The notes: generated by a model not told the origin, from the sequence alone. Numbered from the stretch's first letter, positions 32,206 to 44,540 are shown. The stretch is DNA of 64,000 nt from Okapia johnstoni (GCA_024291935.2 CM044316.1:75284501-75348500), one strand, 5' to 3'. A program made the numbers and translations.

Positions 32206-32852
32206 TAGATTGGATGAGAGCTAGATTGGATGAGGGATTGTGGGTCCTGAATCACAGTTCACTATTCCCCTCTGCTCAATCCTGTTTCCTTCTTTTAATG
32301 ATTATTGATCCGTAATAAATATCCACCCCTCTTTACCAAAAAAAATAAATAGCTTATATGTGAACACTGGAGTAATGGCTGCTTATAGAAAGCTCACCAT
32401 GCAAAATAACGCAAAGTTGTACAATTACCTAAAGTGATTTTTTAAAGATTTTAAATTACTTATTAAATATTTATTTTATAATATTAAATAAAACCACTAT
32501 ATACATTACATTTGTAAGATGAGTGAAATGTATATACACCACAAAGATAAATACACAAAAATATAAATAGAACTTACCCCTAAGCAGTAGGATATGGTAT
32601 AGTTTACATGTTAGTTGCTATATTTTATGGTATTTTATTTATCTTCTGTGATAATCACAGACAGTTCCTATAATTATAAAAAATGTACATGCCATCTGAC
32701 CAAAAATTATGTAAGAATGGCAAACTAATTGGAAAAGATAATTTTCATTTAACTTAAAACTTAACTGGAATTCAACCTTCCTCTGTGAATTGATTTTATT
32801 TTTAGTTTTCCCTTTGAAGTCAATATTTCATTCTTCCCTCTGAATTCAAATT
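32206..32852. other. Unassigned AT-rich sequence
   Basis: It starts within a perfect 16-bp tandem duplication (32201-32216/32217-32232). It then has a C/T-rich stretch with AATAAATATCC (32315) that faintly resembles an LTR end. The rest is featureless. Confidence 0.45.
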
Positions 32853-33058
32853 TGGGCTTCTCTAGTGGCTCAGTTGGTAAAGAATCTGCCTGCGATGCGG
32901 GAAACCAAAGTTCTATCCCTAGGTCAGGAAGATCCTCTGGAGAAGGGAATGGCTATGCACTCCAGTATTCTTGCCTGGAGAATTCCATGGAGAGAGCAGG
33001 CTGGCGAGCTACAGTCTGTGGGGTTGCATAGAATAGGACACGACTCAGTGACTAACAT
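32853..33058 (+). mobile_element. Bov-tA SINE, first of tandem pair
   Basis: Sense copy from GGGCTTCTCTAGTGGCTCAG to GACACGACTCAGTGACTAAC. It has moderate divergence and no clear outer TSD. Confidence 0.92.
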
Positions 33059-33299
33059 TGGGATTTCCCTGTAGCTCAGATTAACATTGGGATTTTCCTA
33101 TAGCTCAAATTGTAAAGAATCTGCCCGTAGTGCAGGAGACCTGGGATCCATACGTGCATCAGAAAGATCCCCTGGAGAAGGAAATGGCAACTCACTCCAG
33201 TATTCTTGCCTGGAGAATTCAATGTACAGAGGAGCCTGGTGGGCTATAGTTAAGGTGTCACAGAGTCTGACATGACTGAGCAACTAACACACACAACAG
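33059..33299 (+). mobile_element. Bov-tA SINE, second of tandem pair
   Basis: A second sense copy follows with its first ~20 head bases duplicated. A 29-bp unit at 33053-33081 is repeated at 33082-33110 with few differences. The tail ends GAGCAACTAACACACACAAC. Confidence 0.9.
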
Positions 33300-34392
33300 A
33301 ACAATTCTTCACAGAAAAATTTAATTGTTAAAATCATAGTACTTTAAACTAACGGGTAATAATCACATCTAAAAGTAGAGATTATCTCAATTTTAGAGCT
33401 GTAATTTGGCACTTTTGAAATAGAAATATTTCATCTGTAATTGCTAAAAGAATGAAGTATCAGTTTTAGAAAAATTTATAGGGCAACCTTTGGGTCAAAT
33501 ATTCTAAATGGTAGATTATCCCCTTTAATGATAGCTTGAAATGAAATTCAATGGTAATTTTAACACATGATTGCCTCATTTAGATTTAGTATAAAAGTTT
33601 TAAATTAAAACTGATTATATAGTACAGTTCCTTTACTGGATCATATAGTTTTATACCAAGTTCTAATCTTTCGATTCCATACTTTCCTAAATAACAATAA
33701 AAAAGGCAAAGCATCTAAGTACAAAATAGTAATATAATTGATTGTCATTTTTTCCTACTTTTACAAACAACATATTTTTATAAACATAAAAACTCTCACT
33801 CTGTCCTAAAATGAGGATATCAAGATGCTTGAAATAAGCATTTATCATAGATTAAAATTAAAATTGTGAGTAACTCCATATATTTAAGTGTTAAATATTA
33901 CTTCAAATATGAGATTTTTAAAAATATGGAAAATAATGGGAAATTTTCCTAAAGAAAATCTTCCTACATGAGCATGTAATTCATACATAAAAATATATTT
34001 TCATGTATTTGTATACAAGTCGAACAATTTATCCTGTTTATTAATTTTTAGTTCAAACATTTCTTACACCTACTTCTTGCTTTTACAGTCTATACAAACC
34101 TATAAGGAAAGAAAACAAAACAAAACTCAAGTATATGTAAAATATTACAATGCTAATGAAAAGTACCTTTGTTTTTGAACATCTATTAAATAGAATATAG
34201 TTATCTTTCTTTCCAGCAGAGCCTCAATATTTCTTTTGCCTTTCCCGATTATTTCTGAAAACTCTTTGCTTCTCTTTCTTCTGCCTTCTGGCTATATGAA
34301 ACTTCAGCTACTGTTTTCCTCCTCTTACCTTTGGGAGTGCTTGCCACTATGGCAGGAAGTTTTTGATTCCAAAAGCCATTTTATGAGACACA
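33300..34392. other. Unassigned AT-rich sequence
   Basis: No gene or recognised repeat. AAAG|GTAAGA on the minus strand near 34325 looks like a splice donor, but no partner acceptor was found. Confidence 0.45.
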
Positions 34393-34553
34393 CGCTGCTG
34401 CTGCTGCTGCTAAGTCGCTTCAGTCATGTCCAACTCTGTGCGACCCTACAGAGGGCAGCCCACCAGGCTCCCCCATCCCTGGGATTATCCAGGCAAGAAT
34501 ACTGGAGTGGGTTGCCATTTCCTTCTCCAATGCATGAAAGTGAAAAGTGAAAG
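34393..34553 (-). mobile_element. Bov-A2 half element
   Basis: A (GCT)n tail is followed by one monomer, TAAGTCGCTTCAGTCATGTC to GCCATTTCCTTCTCC, and the A2 linker TGCATGAAAGTGAAAAGTGA. The second monomer is missing, so this is a 5'-truncated Bov-A2. Confidence 0.92.
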
Positions 34554-35989
34554 TGACACATAAAAGGTGGCTATTTCAATCTCTTTTGGGTCCAAGTAGG
34601 TATTTCCATTGGATTGGGTCAACGAGCATTCTATTTGTTAACACTTTGCTCTACATTTTAAAGAATCACTCTCTGATGACAATAGAATGAGTTCTATCAC
34701 TACCATTCAGAATAACTCAAGATAAAATTTTCCCTTTCACAGAGTATCATTTCAAATAATAGGAGGAAACAATATTCTAAACTCTTGATCCAGTGTTCTA
34801 AAGACAACAGCCAATAAAAGCTACTTCAATTTTTTTCTCATAGAAGATATCTTCTGATCAAGTGATACAGTGAAAAAACCTTCTAAGGAGTTCTAGAAAT
34901 ACAGACTGTTTCCTATATGTCTGAGTAGGTACATATTGATCTTACCATAATGCAGTAATATAGGAAATACAAATACTGAAAATTTAGTTATGCTGGAGTG
35001 AAAACTAACCGTAAAATATGCAAGTTTGCATTCTTAATCTCATTTAACACAGCAAATAATCCTGTGAATTTATTAATATTACCCACATTTGACAAAGAAG
35101 GCTTTAAAACACTGAACAATTTTCATTTTCACATATGCCATAGCTAAATAAGCAGTATAACTGAATTTTTACCTTAGAGAGGAGTTTCTGAAATTGCTGC
35201 CAGTGGAGTTTGTGTATTGTAAACTAGTGTGAATGATGATCAGCAAGAAACATTCTTAAATTCTACCCTTCGGTTACTCTATCTTCCACAGAGATACTAA
35301 GGAGATAGAGTCAAAGAGAACCTGCTAAATCAGACATTACAGGGTAACTGTAAGCCTACCCAGTGCAGTGTCCTCTGAGCAGTAACAAGAAAGACTTCTA
35401 ATAAAGGGGAAATAGATTTTGATAATATAGTACAACTAATTCACTAAGAAGAAAAAGATTAAAAGCAATAAAAACAAATCCCAGAATAGGGGTCAGTATA
35501 TAAAGCTACTAAAATATATTATCCAAAGTACTCAATAAAACGTTAATGTATCAACTTATTCAAATTTATACATGTTCACTCTTCTTATGTTGGGTCTTTA
35601 AAGACATACAAGGGTGTAAAGTAATAATTATAGCATCATATTGTTGGTTTTGTAACATATATGGGTGAAATCAGTATAACAATGACAAAAAAAAATGTGG
35701 AAAAAGGAATAAAGCTATATGGAAGTAAAATTTATGTATGTCACTGGACTTACATTAGTAAAAATAAGAAGTAAATTCTGATAGGATATTATATGATCAA
35801 TCCCAAAGCACTATTAGGATAATAACTAAACAGATGAGATATTATTTAAGGAATGTAACTATTCCACTAGAATATACTCAACTAGTGCCCCTAAAAAATC
35901 AGTAAAGGGGAACCAAAGTATAAAATATATGCGAAGATTGTAGAAAATTAGAAGTAAATTACAGCATAAATTCAACTACATAAAAATAC
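34554..35989. other. Unassigned AT-rich sequence with MIR remnant
   Basis: A strongly diverged antisense MIR is visible at about 35036-35155 (AATCTCATTTAACAC, ATCCTGTGAATTTATTAATA, ACATTTGACAAAGAAGGC). Nothing else was recognised. Confidence 0.5.
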
Positions 35990-36665
35990 CATTAAATGTA
36001 AAGTGATTAACAATTCAATTAAAAGGGAAAGATTATCAGAAAGGATTTTTAAAAATCCAACTGTTGTTATATATGAGACATATTTTAGATTCAAAGATAT
36101 AAATAGGTAGAACATGAAGAATGGAAAATATATACCATGCAAAGAGTATTCATAACAAGTCTGGAGTGGATAAACTAATATCAGACCAAATATACTTGAG
36201 TAGAACATTATCAGCAAAGAAGGATATTTTAGAATGTCAATCTCATCTTATTTTCAATGTACCTGCACTTAAGAACAGATTCCCAAAATACATGAAACAA
36301 AACTAACAGAGTTGAAGTGAAAAGGTCACTTCCACTTAACGTTCTATTAAAGTTTCTAGCCAGAGAATTTGGGCAAGAAAAAGAAATAACAGGCATACTT
36401 GTGGAAAATAAAGAAGTAAAACAATCTTCGTTTGTCTGGTATATAAAAAAATTTCTATGAAACTTACTAACAAAACTACTAGAACTGATAAACGGGTTGA
36501 GCAACATTATAAGATACAAAATCAATATTCAGACAGTAATTGTATTTCTGTACACTAGTAATGAGCTTAAATGAAAAAAAAATCTTTTAAATTAATATCA
36601 AAAGGAATAAAATAATTCAGAATGGATTTAACACAAGAATTGTAATCTTGTATACTGAAAACTTA
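35990..36665 (+). mobile_element. Ancient L1 ORF2 fragment with deletion
   Basis: Sense old-L1 motifs: AAATATATACCATGCAAAG, GGATAAACTAATATCAGACC, then after a gap TTTCTAGCCAGAGAATTTGG, AGAACTGATAAACGGGTTGA and TTGTATACTGAAAAC. Many stops. Confidence 0.78.
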
Positions 36666-37140
36666 TTTCCACACAATAGATGTTTTATAATTTACTTCAT
36701 TATTCTCTTATTATTAGACATGTAATTCATTTAACTAATTTTATTATAAAACAATGCCACAATGACTAATGCCATCAACGGACCTTCATCTATGTGCTCA
36801 GTTATCTCAAACACATAAGTAAAATTGCTGCTTTGGGAACAATATACATATAAATAACCTACAGAAAACCAAATTGTTCTCTAAAGAATATAGAATTTTA
36901 CACATATATCAAGAGTGTGTGAAAACAATTTTCCATAACTAGGCTAACCCTGACTATTACAATACTGTTTTTAACTTGTCAGTAAACTAATGGACTGCTT
37001 TTAATTTTTTTTATAATTTGCAATTCCTATTTAAAGATAATTTTATATGTTTCACATTAGATTATTTGTCTCTTCCAAGTTCCCTGTGCTTAAACAATTT
37101 TCAAAATATTTACTTTTATTTTTAAATTTAAATTTCTTTA
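36666..37140 (-). mobile_element. Ancient L1-like 3' remnant (weak)
   Basis: Antisense segments such as AAAATTGCTGCTTTGGGAAC, CCAAATTGTTCTCTAAAGAA and TTTATAATTTGCAATTCCTA follow the order of an old L1 3' region. Divergence is high, so the assignment is tentative. Confidence 0.45.
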
Positions 37141-37505
37141 GGACTTCCCTGGTGGGGTTGTGGATACAAGTCCACCTGGCAATGCAGGAGACAACCATTC
37201 AGTTCCTGATCTGAGAAGATCTCTCACCTTCTTGGTGGCCATGGAGCAACTAAGCCCATGTACCACAACCACTATGCCCACGTTCTAGAGCCTGTGCACC
37301 ACAACTACTGAGCCCGTGTGCTATTACTGCTGAAGCCCATGTGTCTAGAACCTGTGCTCCACAACAAGAGAAGCCACCACAATGAGAAGCTTGCACACAC
37401 ACCACAACGAAGAGTAGCCCCTACTCAACACAACTATGCAAAGCCCATGCAAAGCAATGAAGACCTAACATAGTCAAAAGTAAATAAATAAATAAAATTA
37501 AAAAT
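37141..37505 (+). mobile_element. CHR-type cetartiodactyl SINE
   Basis: A tRNA-like head (GGACTTCCCTGGTGG) is followed by the CHR body: GGAGCAACTAAGCCCATG, ACAACTACTGAGCCCG, AACAAGAGAAGCCACCAC, GCAATGAAGACC. It ends in a TAAATAAATAAATAAAA tail. The family is shared with whales and hippos and is older than the Bov SINEs. Confidence 0.93.
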
Positions 37506-37529
37506 AAAAATGTTTCTTTGTATTTCCTT

Positions 37530-37730
37530 GACTTCCATGGTGGCTTAGAGGTTAAAGCATCCGCCTCCAATGCGGGAGACCTGGGTTCAATCCCTGGGTT
37601 GGGAAGATCCCCGGGAGAAGCAAATGGCAAACCATTCCAGTCTTCTTGCCTGGAGAATCCCATGGATGGAGGAGCCTGGTAGGCTACAGTCCATGAGGTC
37701 GCAAAGAGTTGGACACGACTGAGTGACTTC
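37530..37730 (+). mobile_element. Bov-tA SINE with 15-bp TSD
   Basis: Full-length sense copy. A perfect 15-bp TSD, TCTTTGTATTTCCTT, lies at 37515-37529 and 37731-37745. The internal Pol III promoter elements are legible: A-box-like TGGCTTAGAGGT (37541-37552) and B-box GGGTTCAATCC (37583-37593). Confidence 0.97.
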
Positions 37731-37745
37731 TCTTTGTATTTCCTT

Positions 37746-38070
37746 ATTCAGCAAGTACTGTGATGAGTGCCTATGATAGGCCTAACACCATTCTAGTTAC
37801 TGGGTTACTGTAGTTTTCTGGTGATAACCTTCACAATACTTAGCAATTTTGCCTCAAAGCAAGTTGGATAAAGGATCCAGAATTTAGGTGGTTAAAAAAA
37901 AAAATCTGTAAAGTTGTTTTCATGGTTTTCCTTGTTGTATTTGTTGTCACTACTTATTATATTGCTTATATTCTTGAATAAAATAAACACTTGTATCAAT
38001 ATACTTTTAATGAATTAAAATTTCCAGTGGCTTACTTTAAACATTTTTACAACTAAGTACATAGGAGAGA
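37746..38070. other. Unassigned sequence with old-repeat trace
   Basis: TATTCAGCAAGTACTGTGAT through TTCTAGTTACTGGG (37743-37804) resembles an ancient L2/MIR3-type 3' end. The rest is unassigned. Confidence 0.4.
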
Positions 38071-38390
38071 GGGCTTCCTGGGTGGCTCAGCTGGTAAAGA
38101 ATCTGCCTGCAATGCAGGAGACTCCAGTTCAATTCCTGGGTCGGGAAGTTCCCCTGGAGACAGGATAGGCTACCCACTCCAGTATTCTTGAGCTTCCCTA
38201 GTGGCTCAGTTGGTAAAGAATCTGCCTGCAATGCAGGAGAACTGGGCTTGATCCCTGGGTTGGGAAGATCCCCGGGAAGAGAGACGGGCAACCGTCTCCA
38301 GTATTCTTGCCTGGAGAATCCCCATGGACGGAGGAGCCTGATGGGCTGCAGTCCATGGGTAGGACACGACTGAGTGACTAAGCACAGCAC
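38071..38390 (+). mobile_element. Bov-tA3 SINE (duplicated tRNA-like head)
   Basis: Two tRNA-like units, each starting GCTTCCNNGTGGCTCAG and reading GGTAAAGAATCTGCCTGCAA (38072 and 38191), precede a single BovB-derived tail (GGACACGACTGAGTGACTAAG). An imperfect TSD, ATAGGAGAGA/ATATGAGAGA, flanks it. Confidence 0.9.
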
Positions 38391-38986
38391 ATATGAGAGA
38401 ATGGCTTCTATTTTAATGTTTTATGTCTTTCCTTTCTTGCTATGGAACAATGAACTAGATGATACTGCATCATTCCCATTCTTTGAAAATAAATATATAA
38501 CGTGGAAATTATTTCCATGATTTTGTACTGCCCTCTTGTCTACTGACTTTGTAATGAGCTAAGTTAAATCAATGTCAATCAAAGTAGAACCTATCCTATC
38601 TGTCAGTCTCCAAACATAAAACATACATTGTTGTTTAATTTAACCCACTGTGCCAGTTGGGTTAATCTAAGAATTTGTAGTGAGGACTGAGGAGGAACTG
38701 GATAGTAGTGAGACCCACTGGCTACAGGAATCATATTTAATTCAAGCTGTTGAAAATTAGTACACATTGAACTATGTGTCTGAGAAGAAAGAGGACGCTT
38801 TTGTGTCTGAAAATTTAGGGTGTAGGAAGTTTGGATACTGCTATCAATCATAGACTCTCTCCCTCTGAGAGGTATCTGCTGATGTAGGGAGAGCAAAAGT
38901 ATAAGAGGTAACTTTGTAATCAAACCCAAAATAGAATCCTAGGAATAGGTTATAAAGTAGGTGGATAGTGCTACTCTATATAATTT
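38391..38986. other. Unassigned sequence
   Basis: No repeat was recognised. A minus-strand 108-codon frame (38603-38929) has no recognisable domain and an ordinary low-complexity composition. It is not called. Confidence 0.45.
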
Positions 38987-39176
38987 GGTGGTGATTTAGC
39001 CACTAAGTTGTGTCCGACTCTTGCCAGGCTCCTCTGTTCCTAGGATTCTCCAGGGGAGAATACTGGAGTGGGTTGCCATTTCCTTCTCCAGAGGATCTTC
39101 CCCACCCAGGAATCAACCCCGGAGCTCCTGCATTGAAGGCAAATTCTTTACCTACTGAGCTATGAGGGAAGTCCTG
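38987..39176 (-). mobile_element. Bov-tA SINE, shortened
   Basis: Antisense copy with a ~20-bp deletion in the tail part (CCGACTCTTGCCAGGCTCC). The head ends GAGCTATGAGGGAAGTCC. Confidence 0.9.
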
Positions 39177-40953
39177 GTAGAGGTGCTCAGTTAGAAATTA
39201 ATTTGGAGATCAATATGGAATTTATAAAAGCAAACTTGTTCTTTTCCCTGATGAAAGAAATAAATAACTTAAGATCTAAGGAAAGGGTATTAGTCTAGCT
39301 CTTGAGTATATATGATTGCAGTCTCAAGGCCAGGAACAGAGTTAATCCCTGGACCTGGATGCATGTAACCTGCAGTGACTTCCCAAGTACAGAATAAAGA
39401 GTTGTTCACCTCAGTCAACCCTCTGCCCGAATTGCTGCACCTAGAAATGATGCAAAAATTAGAGAAAGTGCTAACTAGAGGGAGTCAACTACAGGGAGTG
39501 CTGTTAAGGATGATATAAATATCCTCAGAACTTGATGCTTGCCATTAAAAAATAAAATTATTATGCAAATTAACTTACTAGGGAATTATTAAATGATATT
39601 AGTTTAAAGTTTCAGCTTAGAATCTCATAGAAAGACATTATGTTTTCTAATTTTGGATAATATAAAAACACGCATCCATCCAAAGGATAGTTGTACCTTA
39701 TTGGGAGAAAGCATAGAGTTATTTGTTCTTGTTAATGAATTCAATTATAAGCATATGGGATATATGAAAGCTGAATAATCAAAAGGATAAACTATGCCAG
39801 TTGCTAAAGTGTTTTCTCATAGTTCCAAACTACTCTGTTTTGTGATGCTGGGCAGAGATTCTGCAAACTGCATTTCTGCTTCGGCAACTGATTCCATATT
39901 AGACTTTGACAATTGTATACACCAGGAGATGGGGTGTTTAGAGGAAAAGAAAAGGGCATGATCCTTTCTGTTGTTCCTTGTTCCTGTTATCTTCATTATA
40001 GCAGCATTTCCTCACCTAAGTACCTGAGCCATTCTCTAGTAACTAACTCTTTATGCAGAAATTTTTGCTAACAGTCCCACAACCAGCCACATCATATACC
40101 CCTCAGAGACATCAGGACTGACCACCTGGTTTGCACTCCCTCCACAGATATGTGACTACCACCTATACAAAGTCCTTATTCTGATTTCATTATTACACCA
40201 GTGTTACAAATTGTGGCAGAACTGAAATTTTGCTGACCTGCAAACTAGTTTATGTTACCCTGCCACAGGTGCATGGATATTAGGAGAAGACATGGGAGTT
40301 TGGCTTTAGAAACAAAACACACTTTAATACACACAGTAATTGCAATAGATATTTGCACCACTTTTCTGAGTCACATTTTCCACTGAGAACTAGGAAGAAG
40401 GCATTGTGTTACAGCAGAGAAATGTCAAGACTTAGAAACATGAACATTTTATAATGAGTAATGAGAAAACATGTCTAGCCTTTGCTTCAGAGGCCTTCTC
40501 CTTATGAGGCATTCTCCTCTGTACTTGACAGAATGGAAACACTGTCTCTTGCGAGATGTGCAGAAATGCAAAAGATATTTTGATGACTGTGTCCCCAAAA
40601 CATCTACCACTCATTTCTATTGAATTCTGAAATTTTCCCAGTTCTACCCCACTCCACTGGCCATTCTGATTAATCTGATGGAAAACTACTGGGACAAAAC
40701 TTAATTATTTTGTCTCATACAGCATCTAACTAAGGCTACTATTAACAGAATTTTAAAAAGCAGATTGAGGAGACTAACCTGCTGCATATTTTCCTCAACC
40801 ATGTTCTGTTTCTAAGACTTAATCAACCTAACAAATTCCATAAACTCTTGGGTTTACCTTTGTAAATCAGATGTCTTTCTCCAAGTGTCTGTACTTACCT
40901 TTCCACTTGACCTGAAGCATTAAATCAGGGAAAGCATCATAATTAGCATTTGT
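39177..40953. other. Unassigned sequence
   Basis: About 1.8 kb of comparatively less AT-rich DNA in which I recognise no gene, repeat or RNA. Frames are short and lack motifs. Confidence 0.5.
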
Positions 40954-40966
40954 AGCTAATTATTAT

Positions 40967-41251
40967 GGGTTTCCCTAGTAGCTCAGCTGGTAAGGAATCT
41001 GCCTGCAATGCAGGGAACCCTGGTTTGATTCCTGGGTTGGGAAGATTCCATGGAGAAGGAATAGGCTAACCACTGCAGTATTCATGGGCTTCCCTGGTAG
41101 TGGTTGGATCCCTGGTTTGGGAAGATCCACTGGAGGTGGGCATGGCAACCTGCTCCAGTATTCTTGCCTGGAGAATCCCCATGGACAGAGGAGCCTGGCG
41201 GGCTATAGTCCATGAGGTCGCAGAGTCAGACATGACTGAACAACACAGCAC
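40967..41251 (+). mobile_element. Bov-tA3 SINE with TSD
   Basis: Two tRNA-like heads in tandem, the second with an internal deletion (GGCTTCCCTGGTAGTGGTTG), then the BovB tail. A 13-bp TSD with one mismatch, AGCTAATTATTAT/AGCTACTTATTAT, lies at 40954-40966 and 41252-41264. Confidence 0.93.
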
Positions 41252-41261
41252 AGCTACTTAT

Positions 41262-41338
41262 TATAACATAATATTATATATGATATATTTATATATCAAA
41301 TAAATATAGTATAATATTATATAATATATAATTATAAT
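41262..41338. repeat. AT-rich low-complexity tract
   Basis: Imperfect ATATAATATTATAT repeats follow the SINE. Confidence 0.85.
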
Positions 41339-41342
41339 GTGT

Positions 41343-41690
41343 GGAGATGATCATATTATCTTTATCCTTTATCTTGTTAGGTGATATATCATGTTGATTG
41401 GTCATCCCTGGAATAAATCTCACTTGATTGTATACTTTTACTGTATTGTCTTTGTTTTGCTAATATTTTATTGAGGATTTTGTCTTCTATGTTCATCATG
41501 GCTATGATAGCCAGCAATCTGAGTTTTTTTATAGTGTCTTTTTCTGGTTTTGATATCAGGGTAAGGTTGGTTCATAAAACAGTTTGAAAACTTTCCTTTC
41601 TCTTCAATTTTTTGGAAGAGTATAAAAAAACATTTAATCTAGTTTGAATACTTGGTAGAATTTGATACAAGCATAAGTTGATTTGAATTT
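41343..41690 (-). mobile_element. L1 ORF2 fragment
   Basis: Antisense ORF2 RT region: CATCCCTGGAATAAATCTCA, TTTGCTAATATTTTATTGAG, TGATATCAGGGTAAGGTTG, CAATTTTTTGGAAGAGTATA. Neither end is present. Confidence 0.88.
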
Positions 41691-43633
41691 TGAGGAAATT
41701 AGTTTTGTGATATGAACTAAAATTTTAATAAGGACAGTATATGTACTCATAATTAATCTTTTAAAGACTTATGCCATGTTGAAAATGTCAGATGATTAAA
41801 GATATATGTATAAGAATGTTCATCAAAGCCTTATAACAGTGTAAACTGGGAGATGACATAAATATCCATCATCTGGAAGTTTTTAACACACATTTATTGG
41901 AGAGGACCACAATGGAACATCTTTTCACAACAAGAAATATTAATATGAGTAAAGGATCATTATGTAGCAAATAAGAATGTGGTAAGTGTGTAATATGGAC
42001 AGGGGTTTATGAGCGGACAAAAATCATACTCAGGCTACAATTCTCTATGAAACTCAAAGTCCACCAAATAATAAAACACTTGTCTTCTATTTTCCCATGC
42101 ATATACATTTCTTTCAATAACCTCTTAGGAATAGGTAGTTGTGATCGGGACATTATTCAGGACTATATAAATGCACTGTAACTGTTTGCTCTCAAATGCT
42201 CTCATTCTGTCTTTATCTGCCCATGATCTATCTATCTACCTACCTATGTATGTAAACAATAACCAAATAAATAAAAGGCCATGGAAATCTGAAAGTGCTT
42301 CTATATGGATGGTGGGATTGTTTGAGACTTTCTCTCTTAATTGTTAATATTGAGCATATACGTTTTATAATAACTTAAAAAACAATATTTTTAAAAACCT
42401 AAATTATTCTGTCTCAAGACAGAATAAAGTAATTTACCTTGTCTTGGGATTTTCAGGATAGTAATCCTCTTAACATTATTAGCATAGAAAACAGGTGAAA
42501 ATGCAATCATTACATGTGACAGATGTGCTCATATGAATTGATTAATCAAAAAGATTTTTATAGGACACAGAAGTGTGGGTATAGCAATATTACAGATGTT
42601 ATGATTATCCTGAAGGAATGTAACTTACTCTGTCTTGGAAGATTCTACCAGTTAAGTTGGAATTCAGAAGAATTATGTATACTCGTATAACTTATTTTCA
42701 ACAGAGTATTATTTACAAGTACAAAAGCTGCACAGTGAAACATACATAATTTCAAATTATTTCTTGGTCTTGTGATTCCTGGAGTCATTTTGAATTGTAA
42801 CTTATATTCTATTTTCTGAAGTTCTTCTGACCCACTGATTTTACACTTACAGTTTTTGAGCATCTACTTTAAGCCCTTTCTCTTCCCCACCCCCATCCCA
42901 TGCCAAGCTTCTTGTATCTGCAGCTTTGATTAAGTGTTGGTCTCACAAATATTCCTTATTTAATACACTTCATTGGACAGGCTACCTGATTTTTTTTTCC
43001 CTGAAAATATCTTACTGAATTTTGTCTCTCAGAATTAATTATTTCCACACTTTCTAGATTTGACCAAATGCTTAAATCGAAATGTGGTTTAGTATAAAAA
43101 AGTAAAATTAAAATGTTGGAATACTAAGTAAGATGAGCTTTGAAAAGGATTCCAGGGTGTGACATCATTCAAGTAGACTTTTTCTTTTCTCTCTAACATA
43201 CCATTTATATCATTGAAATGAGCAATTATGAAATAATCATTTCTTTACTTCAGAGGTCTTACAACATTATTTCTTCCATTCTTATTAAGTGTTAGCAATG
43301 TGATTCAAATTAATTCTTTTTGCTACCATTTCAAGTTTCAATTCAGTGTTCTTAACAATGTCAATTTATAATTATTGTGCTTGTGAATCATTTGGCATAA
43401 CTTAAAGGATGGAGTTGGCACCAGAATGAACTTTTCTTTCAGTTAAAAGTGACACAGCATGTTTTTTTTGCCCATATGTGGAAAAATATTGTTTTAGAGG
43501 AAACTTTATATTTCCATGGGCTGAATTAAATGACAAGTAAAAAACTCTTTAAGATTTCAGCAAGACATATTCACTGTCACTAGTCAAATAATCATTCTCT
43601 ATTCCTTCATGTTTCATTAAATGCTTTTATATT
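41691..43633. other. Mostly unassigned AT-rich sequence
   Basis: A faint old L1-like 3' segment may lie at 41780-41960 (AATATCCATCATCTGG). A short CTAT/CTAC tetranucleotide run lies at 42228-42255. No gene was recognised. Confidence 0.45.
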
Positions 43634-43981
43634 GAGAGTCCCTTGGACTGCAAGGAGATCCAATCAATCCATCCTAAAGGAGATCAATCCTGGGTGTTCA
43701 CTGGAAGGACTAATGTTGAAGCTGAAACTCCAATACTTTGGCCACCTCATGTGAAGAGTTGACTCATTGGAAAAGACTCTAATGCTAGGAAGGATTGGGG
43801 GCAGGAGGAGAAGGGGACGACAGAGGATGAGATGGCTGGATGGCATCACTGACTCGATGGACATGGGTTTGGGTAGACTCTGGGAGTTGGTGATGGACAA
43901 GGAGGCCTGGCGTGCTGCAATTCATGGGGTCGCAAAGAGTCAGACACGACTGAGCAACTGAACTGAACTGAACTGAACTGA
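43634..43981 (+). mobile_element. BovB LINE 3' end
   Basis: Sense 348-bp copy beginning GAGAGTCCCTTGGACTGCAA and ending in (CTGAA)n. The terminal frame reads [20 protein letters not shown] and on through [15 protein letters not shown], so the terminal Trp region is intact. No convincing TSD. Confidence 0.95.
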
Positions 43982-44540
43982 TATTAAAAGGCTATTTTTA
44001 AGCAAAGGTATATAATCAAATTTTTAAATGCCTGGGGAAAATATTAGATGGATTATTCCCAGGAATATAAAGAGAAACCAAAGGGGAGTGAAATCAGTAG
44101 TACAAAAATAGCAGAAATCTTTGCAAAGCAACTATAAGCAAAGACAAAGTAAGGTAAATCAAAGATATTTGGACACTAGAATCACATAATGATATGAGGA
44201 CAGAGAGCTAAATGTTATCAGTGCAGAGAATTCAGTTTTGCTGTCATTCAAAGGTGTTGGGAGAGAGGCTGTACCGAAATAGGTCTGTCCTAAAGATGCT
44301 AATTCATGAGACAAATTTTGGGAAGAATGTCACACCCTTGAGTTTGCAACTTCTTGTTGCCCAAGAACCAAAATAAAAATGTACTAAAAGAAGTGTTATC
44401 TCAATCAAAATTATGTTTGTTTCTTATTTTACCTTTTAAAAAGGAGCAGATTTGTTTTATTGCACATTTTCTTAATTTTATAAAAATTCTCTTTTATGTA
44501 TAACTTGTTGTTTGGCATTTCATCATTGGTATAACGATTC
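43982..44540. other. Unassigned sequence
   Basis: No gene or repeat recognised. Confidence 0.45.

Noticed and set aside
34300..34392. Splice-donor-like AAAG|GTAAGA on the minus strand
   Set aside because: No acceptor or open frame is visible upstream on that strand before a SINE intervenes.
37541..37593. tRNA-gene-like A and B boxes
   Set aside because: They belong to the tRNA-derived head of a Bov-tA SINE. Other SINE copies show the same boxes, and none folds as a complete tRNA gene.
38603..38929. 108-codon minus-strand frame
   Set aside because: No recognisable motif, no splice or promoter context; consistent with chance or an unidentified old repeat.
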